Shown piece by piece: positions 36,332 to 45,231 of a stretch of DNA of 64,000 nt. The notes below the pieces were generated by a model. It made no database searches, had not been told where the DNA came from, and worked only from the letters and a program-made list of their open reading frames with translations. Source of the stretch: Haladaptatus sp. QDMS2 (GTDB lineage: Archaea > Halobacteriota > Halobacteria > Halobacteriales > Halococcaceae); contig NZ_CP119791.1 of NCBI RefSeq assembly GCF_029338295.1, positions 2,542,001-2,606,000 on the forward strand, read 5' to 3'. The position numbers and the translations under genes are program-made. Positions within the stretch are counted from its first letter, which is position 1. Each line of letters begins with the position of its first letter.

Positions 36332-38008
36332 TCACATTGCGCCGCCCATACCGCCCATACCGCCCATGCCGCCCATGCCACCGCCGCCCGGTGGCATGTC
36401 CATGTCGTCGTCGTCGCCGTCGACCTGGCCGCCGGAGAGGTCGCCTGCGGCGATGACGTCGTCGATGCGGAGGATCATGACCGCGGCTTCGGTTGCGGAT
36501 TCGATGGCCTGCGTCTTGACGCGGAGTGGCTCCACGACGCCTTCGGCTTGCATGTCGATGATGTCGCCGGTGTAAGCGTCGAGACCCGTCGTCGTCTCGC
36601 CTGCGTCGTGCTTCGAGCGAAGATTGACGAGACTGTCGATTGGGTCGAGGCCAGCGTTCTCTGCGAGGGTGCGTGGGATGACGTCGATTGCGTCTGCGAA
36701 CGCCTCGACGGCGAGCTGCTCGCGGCCGCCGACGGAGTCGGCGTAGTCGCGCAGACCGAGGGCGAGTTCCGTCTCCGGAGCCGCGCCGCCGGGCAGGACT
36801 TTGCCGTCTTCGAGCGTGACGCGAACGACGCCGAGGGAGTCCTCGATGGCGCGCTCGACTTCGTCGACGACGTGCTCGGTGCCGCCGCGGAGAATCAGCG
36901 TGACGGACTTCGCTTCCTTCACGTCCTCGACGAAGATGCGGTCCTTGCCGCCGACGTCGCGCTGGGCGACGGAACCGGCGTAGCCGAGGTCCGCTTCCTC
37001 GATGTCCTCTAAGTTCGAGACGACGCGAGCTCCCGTCGCGCGAGCGAGGCGCTTGATGTCGGACTTCTTGACCCGGCGGGCCGCGAGGATGCCTTCCTTC
37101 GCGAGGTAGTGCTGGGCCATGTCGTCGATGCCCTTCTGGCAGAAGACGACGTCAGCGCCGACGGCTTTGAGCTTGTCGACCATCTCCTTCAGTTGCTTCT
37201 CTTCCTGGTCTAGGAACTGCTGGAGCTGGGCCGGGTCGGTGACGTTGACTTCGGCGTCGATTTCCGTCTCCTTGATTTCGAGGGCCTGGTCGAGAACTGC
37301 GACGTTCGCGTCCTCGACGCTGTACGGCATGTTGTCGTGGACGCGCTCTTTCGAGATGATGACGCCCTCGACGAGTTCGGACTCGTCGATGGAGCCGCCG
37401 ACGACCTTCTCGACTTTGATGTTGTCCGTGTCGATACCGTCCTCGTCTGCGACGGCGCGAACGGCGTCGACGACGAGCTTCGAGAGCGTGTCCTTCGCGC
37501 TCTCTGCGCCCTTGCCGGTCATCGCGGTCGCGGCAATCTGGGTGAGAATCTCCTCGTCGTCCTCGGAGACGTCGATGGCGATGTTCTCGAGAATCTCCTT
37601 GGACTTGGCTGCGGCCTGGCGGTACCCCTGTGCGAGCGTGGTCGCGTGGATGTCCTGCTCTAAGAGGTCCTCGGCCTGCTGGAGGAGGCCGCCCGTGATG
37701 ACGACGGCTGTGGTCGTCCCGTCACCGACTTCGTCCTCCTGAGTCTGGGCGACTTCGACGATCATGTTCGCCGCCGGGTGTTCGATGTCCATCTCTTTGA
37801 GGATGGTGACGCCGTCGTTCGTGACGACGACCGAGCCCATCGAATCGACGAGCATCTTGTCCATCCCTTTCGGGCCGAGTGTCGTGCGTACCGCCTCGGC
37901 GACCGCCTTGCCGGCGGTGATGTTCATCGACTGCGCATCTCGACCTGAGGTGCGCTGGCTGTCCTCCGAAAGTACGATGAGGGGCTGGTTGCCCATTCGC
38001 TGAGCCAT
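36332..38008 (-). CDS. thsA: Thermosome (group II chaperonin) subunit
   Basis: This 558-residue chaperonin subunit is paralogous to the one at 1940-3613. TLGPKGMDK lies at residues 43-51, GDGTTT at 95-100, and a GGMGGMGG-type tail ends the protein. The linkage thermosome - KH protein - Rio1 - aIF-1A resembles the Haloferax thsA neighbourhood as I recall it, which is the basis of the A label. The two subunits probably co-assemble into mixed rings. The promoter box matches that of the other subunit. Confidence 0.95.
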   Translation of the reverse strand: MAQRMGNQPLIVLSEDSQRTSGRDAQSMNITAGKAVAEAVRTTLGPKGMDKMLVDSMGSVVVTNDGVTILKEMDIEHPAANMIVEVAQTQEDEVGDGTTTAVVITGGLLQQAEDLLEQDIHATTLAQGYRQAAAKSKEILENIAIDVSEDDEEILTQIAATAMTGKGAESAKDTLSKLVVDAVRAVADEDGIDTDNIKVEKVVGGSIDESELVEGVIISKERVHDNMPYSVEDANVAVLDQALEIKETEIDAEVNVTDPAQLQQFLDQEEKQLKEMVDKLKAVGADVVFCQKGIDDMAQHYLAKEGILAARRVKKSDIKRLARATGARVVSNLEDIEEADLGYAGSVAQRDVGGKDRIFVEDVKEAKSVTLILRGGTEHVVDEVERAIEDSLGVVRVTLEDGKVLPGGAAPETELALGLRDYADSVGGREQLAVEAFADAIDVIPRTLAENAGLDPIDSLVNLRSKHDAGETTTGLDAYTGDIIDMQAEGVVEPLRVKTQAIESATEAAVMILRIDDVIAAGDLSGGQVDGDDDDMDMPPGGGGMGGMGGMGGMGGAM

Positions 38009-38025
38009 AATCAGTCAACAGATTG

Positions 38026-38040
38026 AATGTGCTTCTATAT
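38026..38040 (-). promoter_or_regulatory. Promoter box of the second thermosome gene
   Basis: The minus strand reads ATATAGAAGCACATT, with 17 nt separating it from the ATG. It matches the box at 3631-3645 in 12 of 15 positions, and both leaders end TGATT before the ATG. Confidence 0.7.
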
Positions 38041-38129
38041 GAATCTTTTGCCGGTCCGGTGAGAAATCGTACCACACAGACCCCGTCGAGAGGTGTGTGA
38101 AGCCGTGTCAAACGAGAGTTTAAATAGGA

Positions 38130-38678
38130 TTATCCGGAGAAGTTGTGGTACTCCATCCCCTGAGTCTTCAGTTCGTTGTGCGCCCGTTCGAGATAGGAGT
38201 ACACCGTCCCGTGGGGAGCGCCGTCGAGAATCATCTCGGCGGCCCGCCGGGCGACTTCCACTTGCTTTGGCGTCCCGATGATGCCGAGGGTGGAGCCGTA
38301 GATGGTGACCGATGCGCCCGAGAGTTCGGCCATCAACTGGCGGGTGCGGCCGCCCTCGCCGATGAGCCGACCTTTCTGGCGTTTCAGGTCGTTTTTGTTC
38401 CTGCTGTGGGCGTCGATGTCGATGAGGTCGAACATCATCAAATCGTCGTTGAGCAGCGAGAGGGCGTCGTCCGGGGAGAAGCCACGACCGATTGCACGCA
38501 CCACGTCGGGCCCTTTCAGCCCGGAGATGGGGTCGCCAACCGACTCGACTTTCACCGACCCGGATTCGGAATCGATGTCGAGGCGCACCTCTGCACGCGC
38601 TTCGATTTCGCGCATCGTCGCACCGCCTTCACCGATAAGGACGCCAATGCGGTCCTGCGGAATCTTCACGTGTTGCAT
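38130..38678 (-). CDS. KH-domain RNA-binding protein (Dim2/Krr1-like)
   Basis: This 182-residue protein has two KH modules. The first is IPQDRIGVLIGEGGATMREIEA with the GxxG loop; the second has KGRLIGEGGRTRQLMAELSG. This matches the archaeal homologue of eukaryotic Dim2/Pno1, a factor in small-subunit rRNA maturation. The ATG at 38678 (MQHVKI) is the usual start. It lies upstream of and in line with the thermosome gene, and Rio1 and aIF-1A follow the same order further on, consistent with a ribosome-biogenesis neighbourhood. Confidence 0.9.
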   Translation of the reverse strand: MQHVKIPQDRIGVLIGEGGATMREIEARAEVRLDIDSESGSVKVESVGDPISGLKGPDVVRAIGRGFSPDDALSLLNDDLMMFDLIDIDAHSRNKNDLKRQKGRLIGEGGRTRQLMAELSGASVTIYGSTLGIIGTPKQVEVARRAAEMILDGAPHGTVYSYLERAHNELKTQGMEYHNFSG

Positions 38679-38728
38679 GCGCCTCACTACTTTCTCACGG
38701 CGTTTTAAGCCTTCGCACACGGAACGAA

Positions 38729-39964
38729 TCAGTCGGCAGCGGCCCCAACAGCGAACTCCACGTCGCCGATGGGCCCCAGTTTTCGAAGCCGCGGCAGGGC
38801 GGTGACGTAGCCGGCGACGAAGACGAACGAGACGCCCGTAGCGAGCATGACGACCGTCGGGCCGGAGGCATCCGCCGCCGCCCCACCGAGGAGTGCGCCG
38901 AAGGGTGTCGCCACCGTCGCCATGCTCACGAGGACAGACGTGACCCGCCCGACGAGTCGCTCGGGCATGCTCGTCTGGACGAGCGTCATGACGAGGACGT
39001 TCGTCGCGCCGATGGGCACGGCCGCAACCGCAAACAGGGCCGCGGTCAGCGCGAGCGACGGGGCGAGGACGGCGAGCACCCAGAGTACGCCCGAGAGTAG
39101 ATACGAGACGACGATGAGTCGGCCAAACGCGAAGTGGTCTACCGTCCCCGCGCCGAGCGCCCCGGCGAGCATCCCCGCGGATAAGGCGGCGAGCAGCAGG
39201 CCGTACGCCGCGGAGTTACCGAGCGTGTCCGCGTAGGCGGGGAGCACGGCGAAGTAGCCGCCGAAGGCGAAGTTCGCGACCACCGCGCCGAGAATCAGGA
39301 GGAACAGCGGGGACGCCCGGAGCGCCGCGATACCCTCGCGGAGGTCCGTAAGATACGTCTGCAGGGGTGATTCGGTGGCGTCTGCGTCTTCAGCAGGGGG
39401 CACGCGAACCGAGAAGAACAACAGAGCTGCCGCGGCGAAGGTCACCGAATCCACGAGAAACAGCGTGACCGCGCCGAACACGGCGACGACGATGCCGCCG
39501 ACGGCGTTGAACACGAGGTCGACCCCCTGATAAGCAAAAGAGAACGCCGAGTTCGCGGGGACGAGGTGCTCGTCGTCCACGAGTCGCGGGAGGGCGGTAA
39601 TCTGGGCGGGGTAGACGAGCTGGTTGAGCGAGGCGAGGACGGGCATCACCGTGAGCACGAACCAGACGGTGAGGTGGCCGGTGTAGTGGGCGAGCGGAAT
39701 CGTGAGCACCAGAACGCCCTGAATCACCTGCGTCGTCACGAGGACGCGGCGAATCGAAACGCGGTCGACGAGCGGTCCGGCGAGAAACTGGAACGCGCCG
39801 GGCAGCATCGTGAGAAAGCCGGCCAGCCCCGTGTAGAACGCAGACCCCGTGAGCGAATAGACGAGCCACATCGCCGCGATGTAGTAGAGACTGTCTCCGG
39901 CGTTGGTCACCAGTCGGCCCGTCATGAGGCGGACGAACGGGCCGTTTCGCAGGAGCGGATGCAC
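38729..39964 (-). CDS. MFS transporter (enterobactin-exporter-like branch)
   Basis: This 411-residue protein has about 12 membrane helices. It resembles MFS exporters of the EntS/macrolide-efflux type (LMTGRLVTNAGDSLYYIAAMWLV at the N-terminus, GPLVDRVSIRRVLV after helix 2). GTG 39964 is preferred because a TATA-like CCATTTATTCG at 39988-39997 lies about 28 nt upstream; longer frames run through the regulatory region. It is preceded by an ArsR-type regulator and two palindromes, suggesting regulated efflux. Confidence 0.85.
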   Translation of the reverse strand: MHPLLRNGPFVRLMTGRLVTNAGDSLYYIAAMWLVYSLTGSAFYTGLAGFLTMLPGAFQFLAGPLVDRVSIRRVLVTTQVIQGVLVLTIPLAHYTGHLTVWFVLTVMPVLASLNQLVYPAQITALPRLVDDEHLVPANSAFSFAYQGVDLVFNAVGGIVVAVFGAVTLFLVDSVTFAAAALLFFSVRVPPAEDADATESPLQTYLTDLREGIAALRASPLFLLILGAVVANFAFGGYFAVLPAYADTLGNSAAYGLLLAALSAGMLAGALGAGTVDHFAFGRLIVVSYLLSGVLWVLAVLAPSLALTAALFAVAAVPIGATNVLVMTLVQTSMPERLVGRVTSVLVSMATVATPFGALLGGAAADASGPTVVMLATGVSFVFVAGYVTALPRLRKLGPIGDVEFAVGAAAD

Positions 39965-40000
39965 GGACGAAGGGACGAACGACTGGCGAATAAATGGTCG

Positions 40001-40016
40001 CAGAAATACATTTCTG
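40001..40016. promoter_or_regulatory. Palindromic operator candidate 1 for the MFS gene
   Basis: CAGAAAT-AC-ATTTCTG is a perfect 7+7 inverted repeat placed immediately upstream of the MFS TATA-like box. It shares CAGAA-N6-TTCTG with the copy at 40029-40044. Confidence 0.6.
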
Positions 40017-40028
40017 TCCGACCAGTTG

Positions 40029-40044
40029 CAGAAACGCGCTTCTG
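40029..40044. promoter_or_regulatory. Palindromic operator candidate 2 for the MFS gene
   Basis: CAGAA-ACGCGC-TTCTG is a 5+5 inverted repeat centred 28 bp from operator candidate 1. It lies between the regulator stop codon (40060) and the MFS promoter. Confidence 0.55.
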
Positions 40045-40059
40045 TAATCGTCGCGAGGG

Positions 40060-40920
40060 CTACCCGTCGCGCGTCGTTTCGAGAACCGTGAGCGAGTCGT
40101 CGATGGTCACCCGAAGCGTGCCGTCCCCGACGTGACCCGTGACGCGAAGCCGAAGCGGGTCGGTCGAAACCGTCTCGACGGTGGTATCGTCGAGCCACTC
40201 GAGTCGCCACGTCGGTTCGGCGTCGAGGGCGACACCCTGTTCGTGGTGGAAGGCGACGACTGCCGGGTCGGTGACGAGCGCCTCGGGAATCGTCATGTAG
40301 ACCGTTCCATCACACCGCACGCAGGTGAATCGCACCATCCGGTCGTCCGTGCCGAACTCCTCCGGGTCGAGCAACACCTCGGGGATAGACCGCCCCTCGC
40401 ACGAGAGACAGAACCCATCGATAACGCTCCTGACCTTCGAGCGAATCCAGCGGTCGTACACCATCGGATACTCGTGAGGGTCGTAGCCGTCGAAGACACC
40501 GGGAGGAACCGAACTCTGGAGGGTCGTCCGGTCACAGTCGGCACAAACGACCAGCGCCCGTTCGTCCTCGTAGGAAAATTCGAGTGTCCCGCCGCAGACC
40601 GGACACGGGTCGTCGAGCGAAAACGGCCCCACGGTCGCGGCCTGCTCGTAGGCACCCGCCAGAATCGCGCCCATGACGTGCGCCCCGGCATAGCGCAGGC
40701 GGTAGCCGGCATCGACCTTATCGATGAAGATACCAGTGAGTTTGCCGAGGTGGTAGTTGAACTGCCCGCTGTCGCGCATTCCCACCCGCTCGCGAAGTGC
40801 AGAAAACGAGAGCGGCGTGTCCGAGGCGTCTGCGAGTTCACGCAGGATGGCGACGCGCGTCTCGTTGCCGAGCAGCGCGAACGCCTCGTCCGGTCGCGTG
40901 TCCGCGCGTGAGTCGTTCAT
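40060..40920 (-). CDS. ArsR-type winged-helix regulator with zinc-ribbon-like domain
   Basis: This 286-residue protein has an N-terminal winged helix (EAFALLGNETRVAILRELADA; LSFSALRERVGMRDSGQFNYHLGKL). A middle region has paired Cys motifs (CPVCGG...CADC and CLSCEG...CVRC) and the C-terminus is beta-rich. This layout recurs in haloarchaeal ArsR-like regulators. Its gene is directly upstream of an MFS exporter on the same strand, and two palindromes separate them. The signal is unknown; metal or redox sensing through the Cys pairs is only an inference. Confidence 0.87.
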   Translation of the reverse strand: MNDSRADTRPDEAFALLGNETRVAILRELADASDTPLSFSALRERVGMRDSGQFNYHLGKLTGIFIDKVDAGYRLRYAGAHVMGAILAGAYEQAATVGPFSLDDPCPVCGGTLEFSYEDERALVVCADCDRTTLQSSVPPGVFDGYDPHEYPMVYDRWIRSKVRSVIDGFCLSCEGRSIPEVLLDPEEFGTDDRMVRFTCVRCDGTVYMTIPEALVTDPAVVAFHHEQGVALDAEPTWRLEWLDDTTVETVSTDPLRLRVTGHVGDGTLRVTIDDSLTVLETTRDG

Positions 40921-40959
40921 GACGGCACAACGCCACTCTCGAATAACAGCGTTTCGCCG

Positions 40960-42111
40960 TCAGAGACCGAGGGCAGCGAGCGCGGCTCGGCGCTCGTCCG
41001 CGGTCAATCTAAAGGGGGCGAGTCGTTCGTCCAGTTCCGCGTCCGACGGCCGTCGCGACTGGTGGGCGGAGAGGAAGTTCGCAATCTTGTCCGCGGCGTA
41101 CTGCTTCAGTTCGCCGCTCAGTAACTCTCCCGAACGGTACTCGCGGGCGAGGCGGTCGAGTTCGCCGTCGTCGGGTTCGAAGAACGCCTGCAGGTACTGG
41201 AACGCCACGTCGATTTCGGGATTGCCGCCCTGTTCGCGGTGGGCATCGAGGCTCGATTGCCCGCCCGAGAAGGCGTACTGCTGGAGTTTCTCGGTCACCG
41301 TCTCCCGGTCGTCGGTGAGGCGAATCGAGGGGGCGTCGTCGCTCGAACTCATCTTCCCCGGCCCGGCGAGACTCGGGAGGAATTTCCCGAGGAGCGCTCC
41401 CGGTTTCGACACGGGGACCTTCTGCAGGTCGGCCACGTCCCGACAGAGGCGGACGTGAGGGTCCTGGTCTACGGCAATCGGGACGAGCGTCGGATGTGCG
41501 CCGTGGACGAGTTGCGGGAGCACGAGGTGGGCGGCCTGCACCGCCGGGTAGAACCCAAGGCCGATGTTCGGCGGGTCGCCGTACGTCGCCGAGATGGTGG
41601 CGGGCGTGAGGTGCTTCGCGAACGCGGCGGCCGCGGGGTACACCACGTCCGCGTCCTGCGTGTCCACGAGGATACGGGTGTTCTCGGGGTCGAACCCGAC
41701 GGCGAGCAGGTCCTTGAGGTTGTCTCGCGTGTAGGCGCGCCCTTGCGCGAGGGTCTGGTCCTTCGCGAAGTACTTCTCGTCGTCCGAAAGCGGGATGTAG
41801 ACCGTCGCGCCGGTCTGGTCTTGCAGGTGCTGTGCGAGGGAGAACACCTGGATGTGGCCGAGGTGCATCGGTCCGGAAGGTCCGATGCCGGTGACGATAG
41901 AGTGGTGCTGGCCGGCGTTCGCGGCAGCGAGGTAACGGTCTACGTCGCGGTGGGCGTAAAACACCCCACGGCGAACGAGCGGGTGAACCGGCTGTGGAAA
42001 GTGTTCGAGGTGGTCTGTAGTCAGTGCGTCTGCGCCGAACTCGGCAAGGAGTTTCTCGTAATCGACCTCGCCGGAGACGGCGTACGGGGTGACGGAATTG
42101 GATGCTGGCAT
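40960..42111 (-). CDS. trpS: Tryptophanyl-tRNA synthetase
   Basis: This 383-residue class I synthetase charges tRNA-Trp. The HIGH motif appears as GPMHLGHIQV and the KMSKS motif as GKMSSSD. Other archaeal/eukaryotic TrpRS features are YIPLSDDEKYFAKDQTL and LVPIAVDQDPHVRLCRDVA. Length is that of the archaeal type; haloarchaea often carry two trpS genes, and I cannot say which this is. It lies downstream of rio1, separated by 176 nt containing a long hairpin. Confidence 0.93.
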   Translation of the reverse strand: MPASNSVTPYAVSGEVDYEKLLAEFGADALTTDHLEHFPQPVHPLVRRGVFYAHRDVDRYLAAANAGQHHSIVTGIGPSGPMHLGHIQVFSLAQHLQDQTGATVYIPLSDDEKYFAKDQTLAQGRAYTRDNLKDLLAVGFDPENTRILVDTQDADVVYPAAAAFAKHLTPATISATYGDPPNIGLGFYPAVQAAHLVLPQLVHGAHPTLVPIAVDQDPHVRLCRDVADLQKVPVSKPGALLGKFLPSLAGPGKMSSSDDAPSIRLTDDRETVTEKLQQYAFSGGQSSLDAHREQGGNPEIDVAFQYLQAFFEPDDGELDRLAREYRSGELLSGELKQYAADKIANFLSAHQSRRPSDAELDERLAPFRLTADERRAALAALGL

Positions 42112-42287
42112 TGTGGGTGCGTCGCTGGTGGTCTGAAGACGGTGCGAAAAGAGAGCGAGGGAGCCGTCGACGGGCGGGCTGTCGGGTTAGGCCGCGACGC
42201 CTGCACAGGCGAAACTGTCCGCTCTCGAACCGGGCCAGCGCCAGTCGAAAGCGGACTCCATGCGAGAAAGAAGTTGCCGTGAGAACT
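42112..42287 (-). other. rio1-trpS spacer with a long hairpin
   Basis: GTCCGCTCTCGA (42217-42228) pairs with TCGAAAGCGGAC (42245-42256), an 11-bp stem with one mismatch and a 16-nt loop. It may mark the end of the rio1 transcript or be part of a leader for trpS. No gene is seen. Confidence 0.4.
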
Positions 42288-43130
42288 TTAGCGTTCCTGC
42301 TCGGTGACGTGTGCGAGCAGGGATGTTCCGTCGGTGTCGACGCTCTGGCGGGCGAAGAAGTTCGCGATATTCCGACAGTCGCGTTCGAGGAAATCGCGGG
42401 AGTTCGGGTGGTGGACGGTGACCGCCTGTCCGAGGTCGATGATGGTGAGTTCGCCCTCGTGGACGACGATGTTGTACTCAGAGAGGTCGCCGTGGACGAG
42501 ACCGGAATCGTAGAGACGGCACATGTACTCACGGACGACCTCGAAGGCGGTTTCGGGGTTCTCGATGTGAACTTCGCCGAGCCGGCGGGCGCGGTCGTCG
42601 CCCTGGCCGAGATACTCCATCACGAGCACGTTGCGTTCGACGGCGATGGGGTTCGGGACGCGAACGCCCGCTTCCTTCGCCCGCCTGAGGTTCGCGAACT
42701 CCTTTTTCACCCACGCCATCACGACCTGGCGTTTCTGGTTGCCAATGCCCTCGAAACGTGGGTCGCCCTCCAGATAGTCACGCATCTGGCGGAAGTTGCT
42801 CGTGTTTATGAGGTACACCTTCACCGCGATTTCGCCGTCGGGGCCGTCTGCGAGGTAGACGTTCGCCTCCTTGCCGGTCGAAATCGGCCCGCCGAAGGCG
42901 TCGATGTAGCCGTCTTGAACGAGTTTGTAGAGTGCGGCGAGCGTCGCATCGTCGAACACAGCCCCCTCTACTTTGAACTGCTCTGTGTCCTTGAGCCGAA
43001 TCGCGAACTCCTCGAAGTCGCGGTCGTGGCTCTTTGCGATGCGGTCGGCCTCGCTGTCTTCGACGTGGATTTCCTCCCACTCGTCTGTGTCGGCCATCTC
43101 GGTGTCAACGAGGCCGTGGTCGTCGCTCAT
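42288..43130 (-). CDS. rio1: RIO1 serine/threonine protein kinase
   Basis: This 280-residue atypical kinase acts in late small-subunit ribosome maturation. Visible are the flexible P-loop region GGPISTGKEANVYLA, the ATP lysine strand EIAVKVYLI, the catalytic loop VHGDLSEYNIVVH and the metal-binding IIDLGQAV. The acidic N-terminus is a halophilic feature. It directly precedes trpS and follows aIF-1A with about a 50-nt gap, all on one strand. Confidence 0.95.
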   Translation of the reverse strand: MSDDHGLVDTEMADTDEWEEIHVEDSEADRIAKSHDRDFEEFAIRLKDTEQFKVEGAVFDDATLAALYKLVQDGYIDAFGGPISTGKEANVYLADGPDGEIAVKVYLINTSNFRQMRDYLEGDPRFEGIGNQKRQVVMAWVKKEFANLRRAKEAGVRVPNPIAVERNVLVMEYLGQGDDRARRLGEVHIENPETAFEVVREYMCRLYDSGLVHGDLSEYNIVVHEGELTIIDLGQAVTVHHPNSRDFLERDCRNIANFFARQSVDTDGTSLLAHVTEQER

Positions 43131-43181
43131 CTACCGGAGCGTACGGGGTGGAACCGTAAAAGCGGTGGTGCTCCGGGCGTG

Positions 43182-43478
43182 TCAGGCCGTGATGTGGCCT
43201 TCGCGGCGCAACTGGTCTGCGTCTGCCTTCTCGAAGCGCCAGACGATGTCGGCCTTCTCGTCTTGCCAGTCCCAGGGCTCGACGATAACCACGTCGTCTT
43301 CGCGAATCCAGACGCGCTTTCGCATTCGACCGGGAATTCGAGCGGTCCGCTCGACGCCGTCCATGCACCGCACTTTCACACGGTTCGCGCCGAGCATATC
43401 CGTCACGATGGCGAACACTTCTCCGTCGTCGGGCATCCGGAGGTTCTTCCGGCCCTCGTTGCTCTCGTTCTCGCTCAT
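43182..43478 (-). CDS. eif1a: Translation initiation factor aIF-1A
   Basis: This 98-residue S1-type OB-fold protein binds the ribosomal A site and helps start-codon selection. Conserved segments are [37 protein letters not shown] and [21 protein letters not shown]. Length is full. It heads the aIF-1A - rio1 pair, a linkage conserved in haloarchaea. Confidence 0.96.
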   Translation of the reverse strand: MSENESNEGRKNLRMPDDGEVFAIVTDMLGANRVKVRCMDGVERTARIPGRMRKRVWIREDDVVIVEPWDWQDEKADIVWRFEKADADQLRREGHITA

Positions 43479-43580
43479 GGGGGCCTGTTTATCGGCAGGC
43501 CATTTAACAGTTGCAACCTTCGGCAGATCCGAACTGCCGCGTGCAGCACACTTAACCGCTCGCTACGATGACTGATACCA

Positions 43581-44642
43581 ATGCGCGCAGTAGTGTTTCA
43601 GGGAGTGGGCGAACCGCTCACCGTAGAAGAGGTCGATGCGCCGACGTGCCCGCCTCATGGCGTGGTCGTGGAGACGGAAGCCTGTGGCATCTGCCGGTCG
43701 GACTGGCACGCCTGGCAGGGCGATTGGGACTGGGTCGGCGTGACGCCGAAACCGGGGCAAATTTTCGGCCACGAACCGGTCGGTATCATTGCGGAGGTCG
43801 GCGAGGAAGTCACCCAGTTCAGCGAGGGCGACCGGGTAACGACCCCGTTCAACCTCTCGGACGGAACCTGTCCGCACTGCCGGGCGGGCCGGGCGAATAT
43901 CTGTGAGAACATCGTCCCGCTCGGTTTCGTCGGACCGGCACAGGGCGCGTTCGCAGAACGCTTCACCATCCCCGATGCGGACCACAACGCCGTGTTGCTC
44001 CCCGAGGGTGTGGACCCGACGGCGGTTGCGGCCCTCGGCTGTCGATTCGCCACGGCGTTTCACGGTCTCGCCCACCGCGTGGACGTGGCTCCCGGCGACT
44101 GGGTCGCGGTTCACGGCTGTGGCGGCGTCGGCCTCTCTGCGGTCCACATCGCGGCGGCCCTCGGTGCGAACGTCGTCGCCGTCGACATCGGCGCAGAGAA
44201 GCTCGACCGAGCGCGAGAACTCGGCGCCCACGAGACGGTGAACGCGACGGACGTAGACAGCGTCCCTCGCGAGATAAAACGGCGTACCGGGGGCGGCGCA
44301 CACGTCTCGGTGGACGCCCTTGGCATCGCAGAGACCTGCCGGAACTCGGTAAACTGCCTCGTTAAGGGCGGCCAGCATCTCCAGATTGGCCTGACCACGA
44401 GCGAAGAGCGCGGCGAAATCGCCCTGCCAATCGACGCCATCGCGATGGGCGAAAAGGAGATTTACGGCGCGTTCGGGATGCAGCCAAACCGCTACGACGA
44501 GGTGTTCCGGATGATTGCAAGTGGGAGCGTAAACCCCGGCAAAATCGTCTCTGAAACCGTCTCCCTCGACGAGGTGCCGGAGAAGCTGGCGGCCCTCGGA
44601 ACCTACGAGTCGGTCGGGATTCCGGTCGTCGATACGTTCTGA
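43581..44642 (+). CDS. Zinc-dependent alcohol dehydrogenase-like protein
   Basis: This 353-residue medium-chain dehydrogenase has the catalytic zinc ligands Cys (ACGICRSD) and His-Glu (FGHEPVG), and the coenzyme loop VHGCGGVGLSAVHIA followed by VAVDIG (acidic end, favouring NAD). In the structural zinc lobe the segment is DGTCPHCRAGRANIC: the first of the usual four Cys is Asp. Haloarchaeal dehydrogenases sometimes replace this ligand. The substrate is unknown; a secondary alcohol or sugar is plausible. Confidence 0.9.
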   Translation: MRAVVFQGVGEPLTVEEVDAPTCPPHGVVVETEACGICRSDWHAWQGDWDWVGVTPKPGQIFGHEPVGIIAEVGEEVTQFSEGDRVTTPFNLSDGTCPHCRAGRANICENIVPLGFVGPAQGAFAERFTIPDADHNAVLLPEGVDPTAVAALGCRFATAFHGLAHRVDVAPGDWVAVHGCGGVGLSAVHIAAALGANVVAVDIGAEKLDRARELGAHETVNATDVDSVPREIKRRTGGGAHVSVDALGIAETCRNSVNCLVKGGQHLQIGLTTSEERGEIALPIDAIAMGEKEIYGAFGMQPNRYDEVFRMIASGSVNPGKIVSETVSLDEVPEKLAALGTYESVGIPVVDTF

Positions 44643-44688
44643 GCCGCCATCACCGCACTTAAGAGGGCAGGCCGTGCACTCCCCGCGT

Positions 44689-44877
44689 ATGTTGGATAAA
44701 CTCGGAACGGGCGGCCTCGTTGGCCTCCTGTTACTGGTCGTCGGCCTCGGCGTCATCGCCTACGCAAACCCACTCGTCGCCGCCGGGCTCGCACTCGTAC
44801 TCGCGGGTGTCGGACTCGTCGCGAAGGGACTCGTCTCCGGGATGCTCTCCGCATTCGGGATGGGTGAAATGTTCTAA
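44689..44877 (+). CDS. Small two-helix membrane protein (DUF7470-like)
   Basis: This 62-residue protein begins MLDKLGTGGL and has two adjacent hydrophobic helices rich in Gly, Ala and Val, ending LSAFGMGEMF. It matches a short conserved haloarchaeal family (DUF7470, from memory). A TATA-like CACTTAAGAGG lies about 28 nt upstream, supporting this ATG over an upstream GTG. Its stop overlaps the convergent gene's stop by 4 nt. Function is unknown. Confidence 0.75.
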   Translation: MLDKLGTGGLVGLLLLVVGLGVIAYANPLVAAGLALVLAGVGLVAKGLVSGMLSAFGMGEMF

Positions 44878-45104
44878 CTGCGGGAGAAGAGGTACGCGAA
44901 CAGGCCGAACGCGCCGGTTAGCACGTTGACCAGGAAGAGCGCACCGACGAGCAGCCCCCAGACTGGTGCGCGGGATTTCCCCCTGCGATGTGCGTCGCGG
45001 TAGACGTACCGACCGGCAGCGATTGCGAATACGGTGTTGCAGACCAGAAAGAACACCACCAGCACCGCGAGGTCAGGGCCTCCCGCGAACGGAAACGAGA
45101 CCAT
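44874..45104 (-). CDS. Small two-helix membrane protein
   Basis: This 76-residue protein has a helix at about residues 9-28 (LAVLVVFFLVCNTVFAIAAG), a basic loop (RYVYRDAHRRGKSRAP) and a second helix (VWGLLVGALFLVNVLTGAFGLFAYL). The ATG at 45104 (MVSFPF) is chosen; the longer frame has unrelated composition. It is divergent from the bacterio-opsin activator-like gene. Function is unknown. Confidence 0.7.
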   Translation of the reverse strand: MVSFPFAGGPDLAVLVVFFLVCNTVFAIAAGRYVYRDAHRRGKSRAPVWGLLVGALFLVNVLTGAFGLFAYLFSRS

Positions 45105-45231
45105 ACACAGTCTCTGCGGACGGAAAGCAAATACTTGCTGGCTCGTCCCGTTGGCGGTTGTGACGGTATCGTTTCGTGATAGATGACAGTTGGCAGGTAC
45201 ATTTATCAGCAGGAATCTCCGAGTGTTACTA

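Noticed and set aside
42217-42256. tRNA gene suggested by GGTTCGA on the minus strand
   Set aside because: Only the T-loop-like string is present; no acceptor, D or anticodon arms can be drawn around it. It is part of a simple hairpin.
41009-42532. 507-codon minus-strand frame across trpS and its upstream region
   Set aside because: It is an out-of-frame, Arg/Pro-rich translation over trpS, whose real frame is clear; no promoter or domain supports it.
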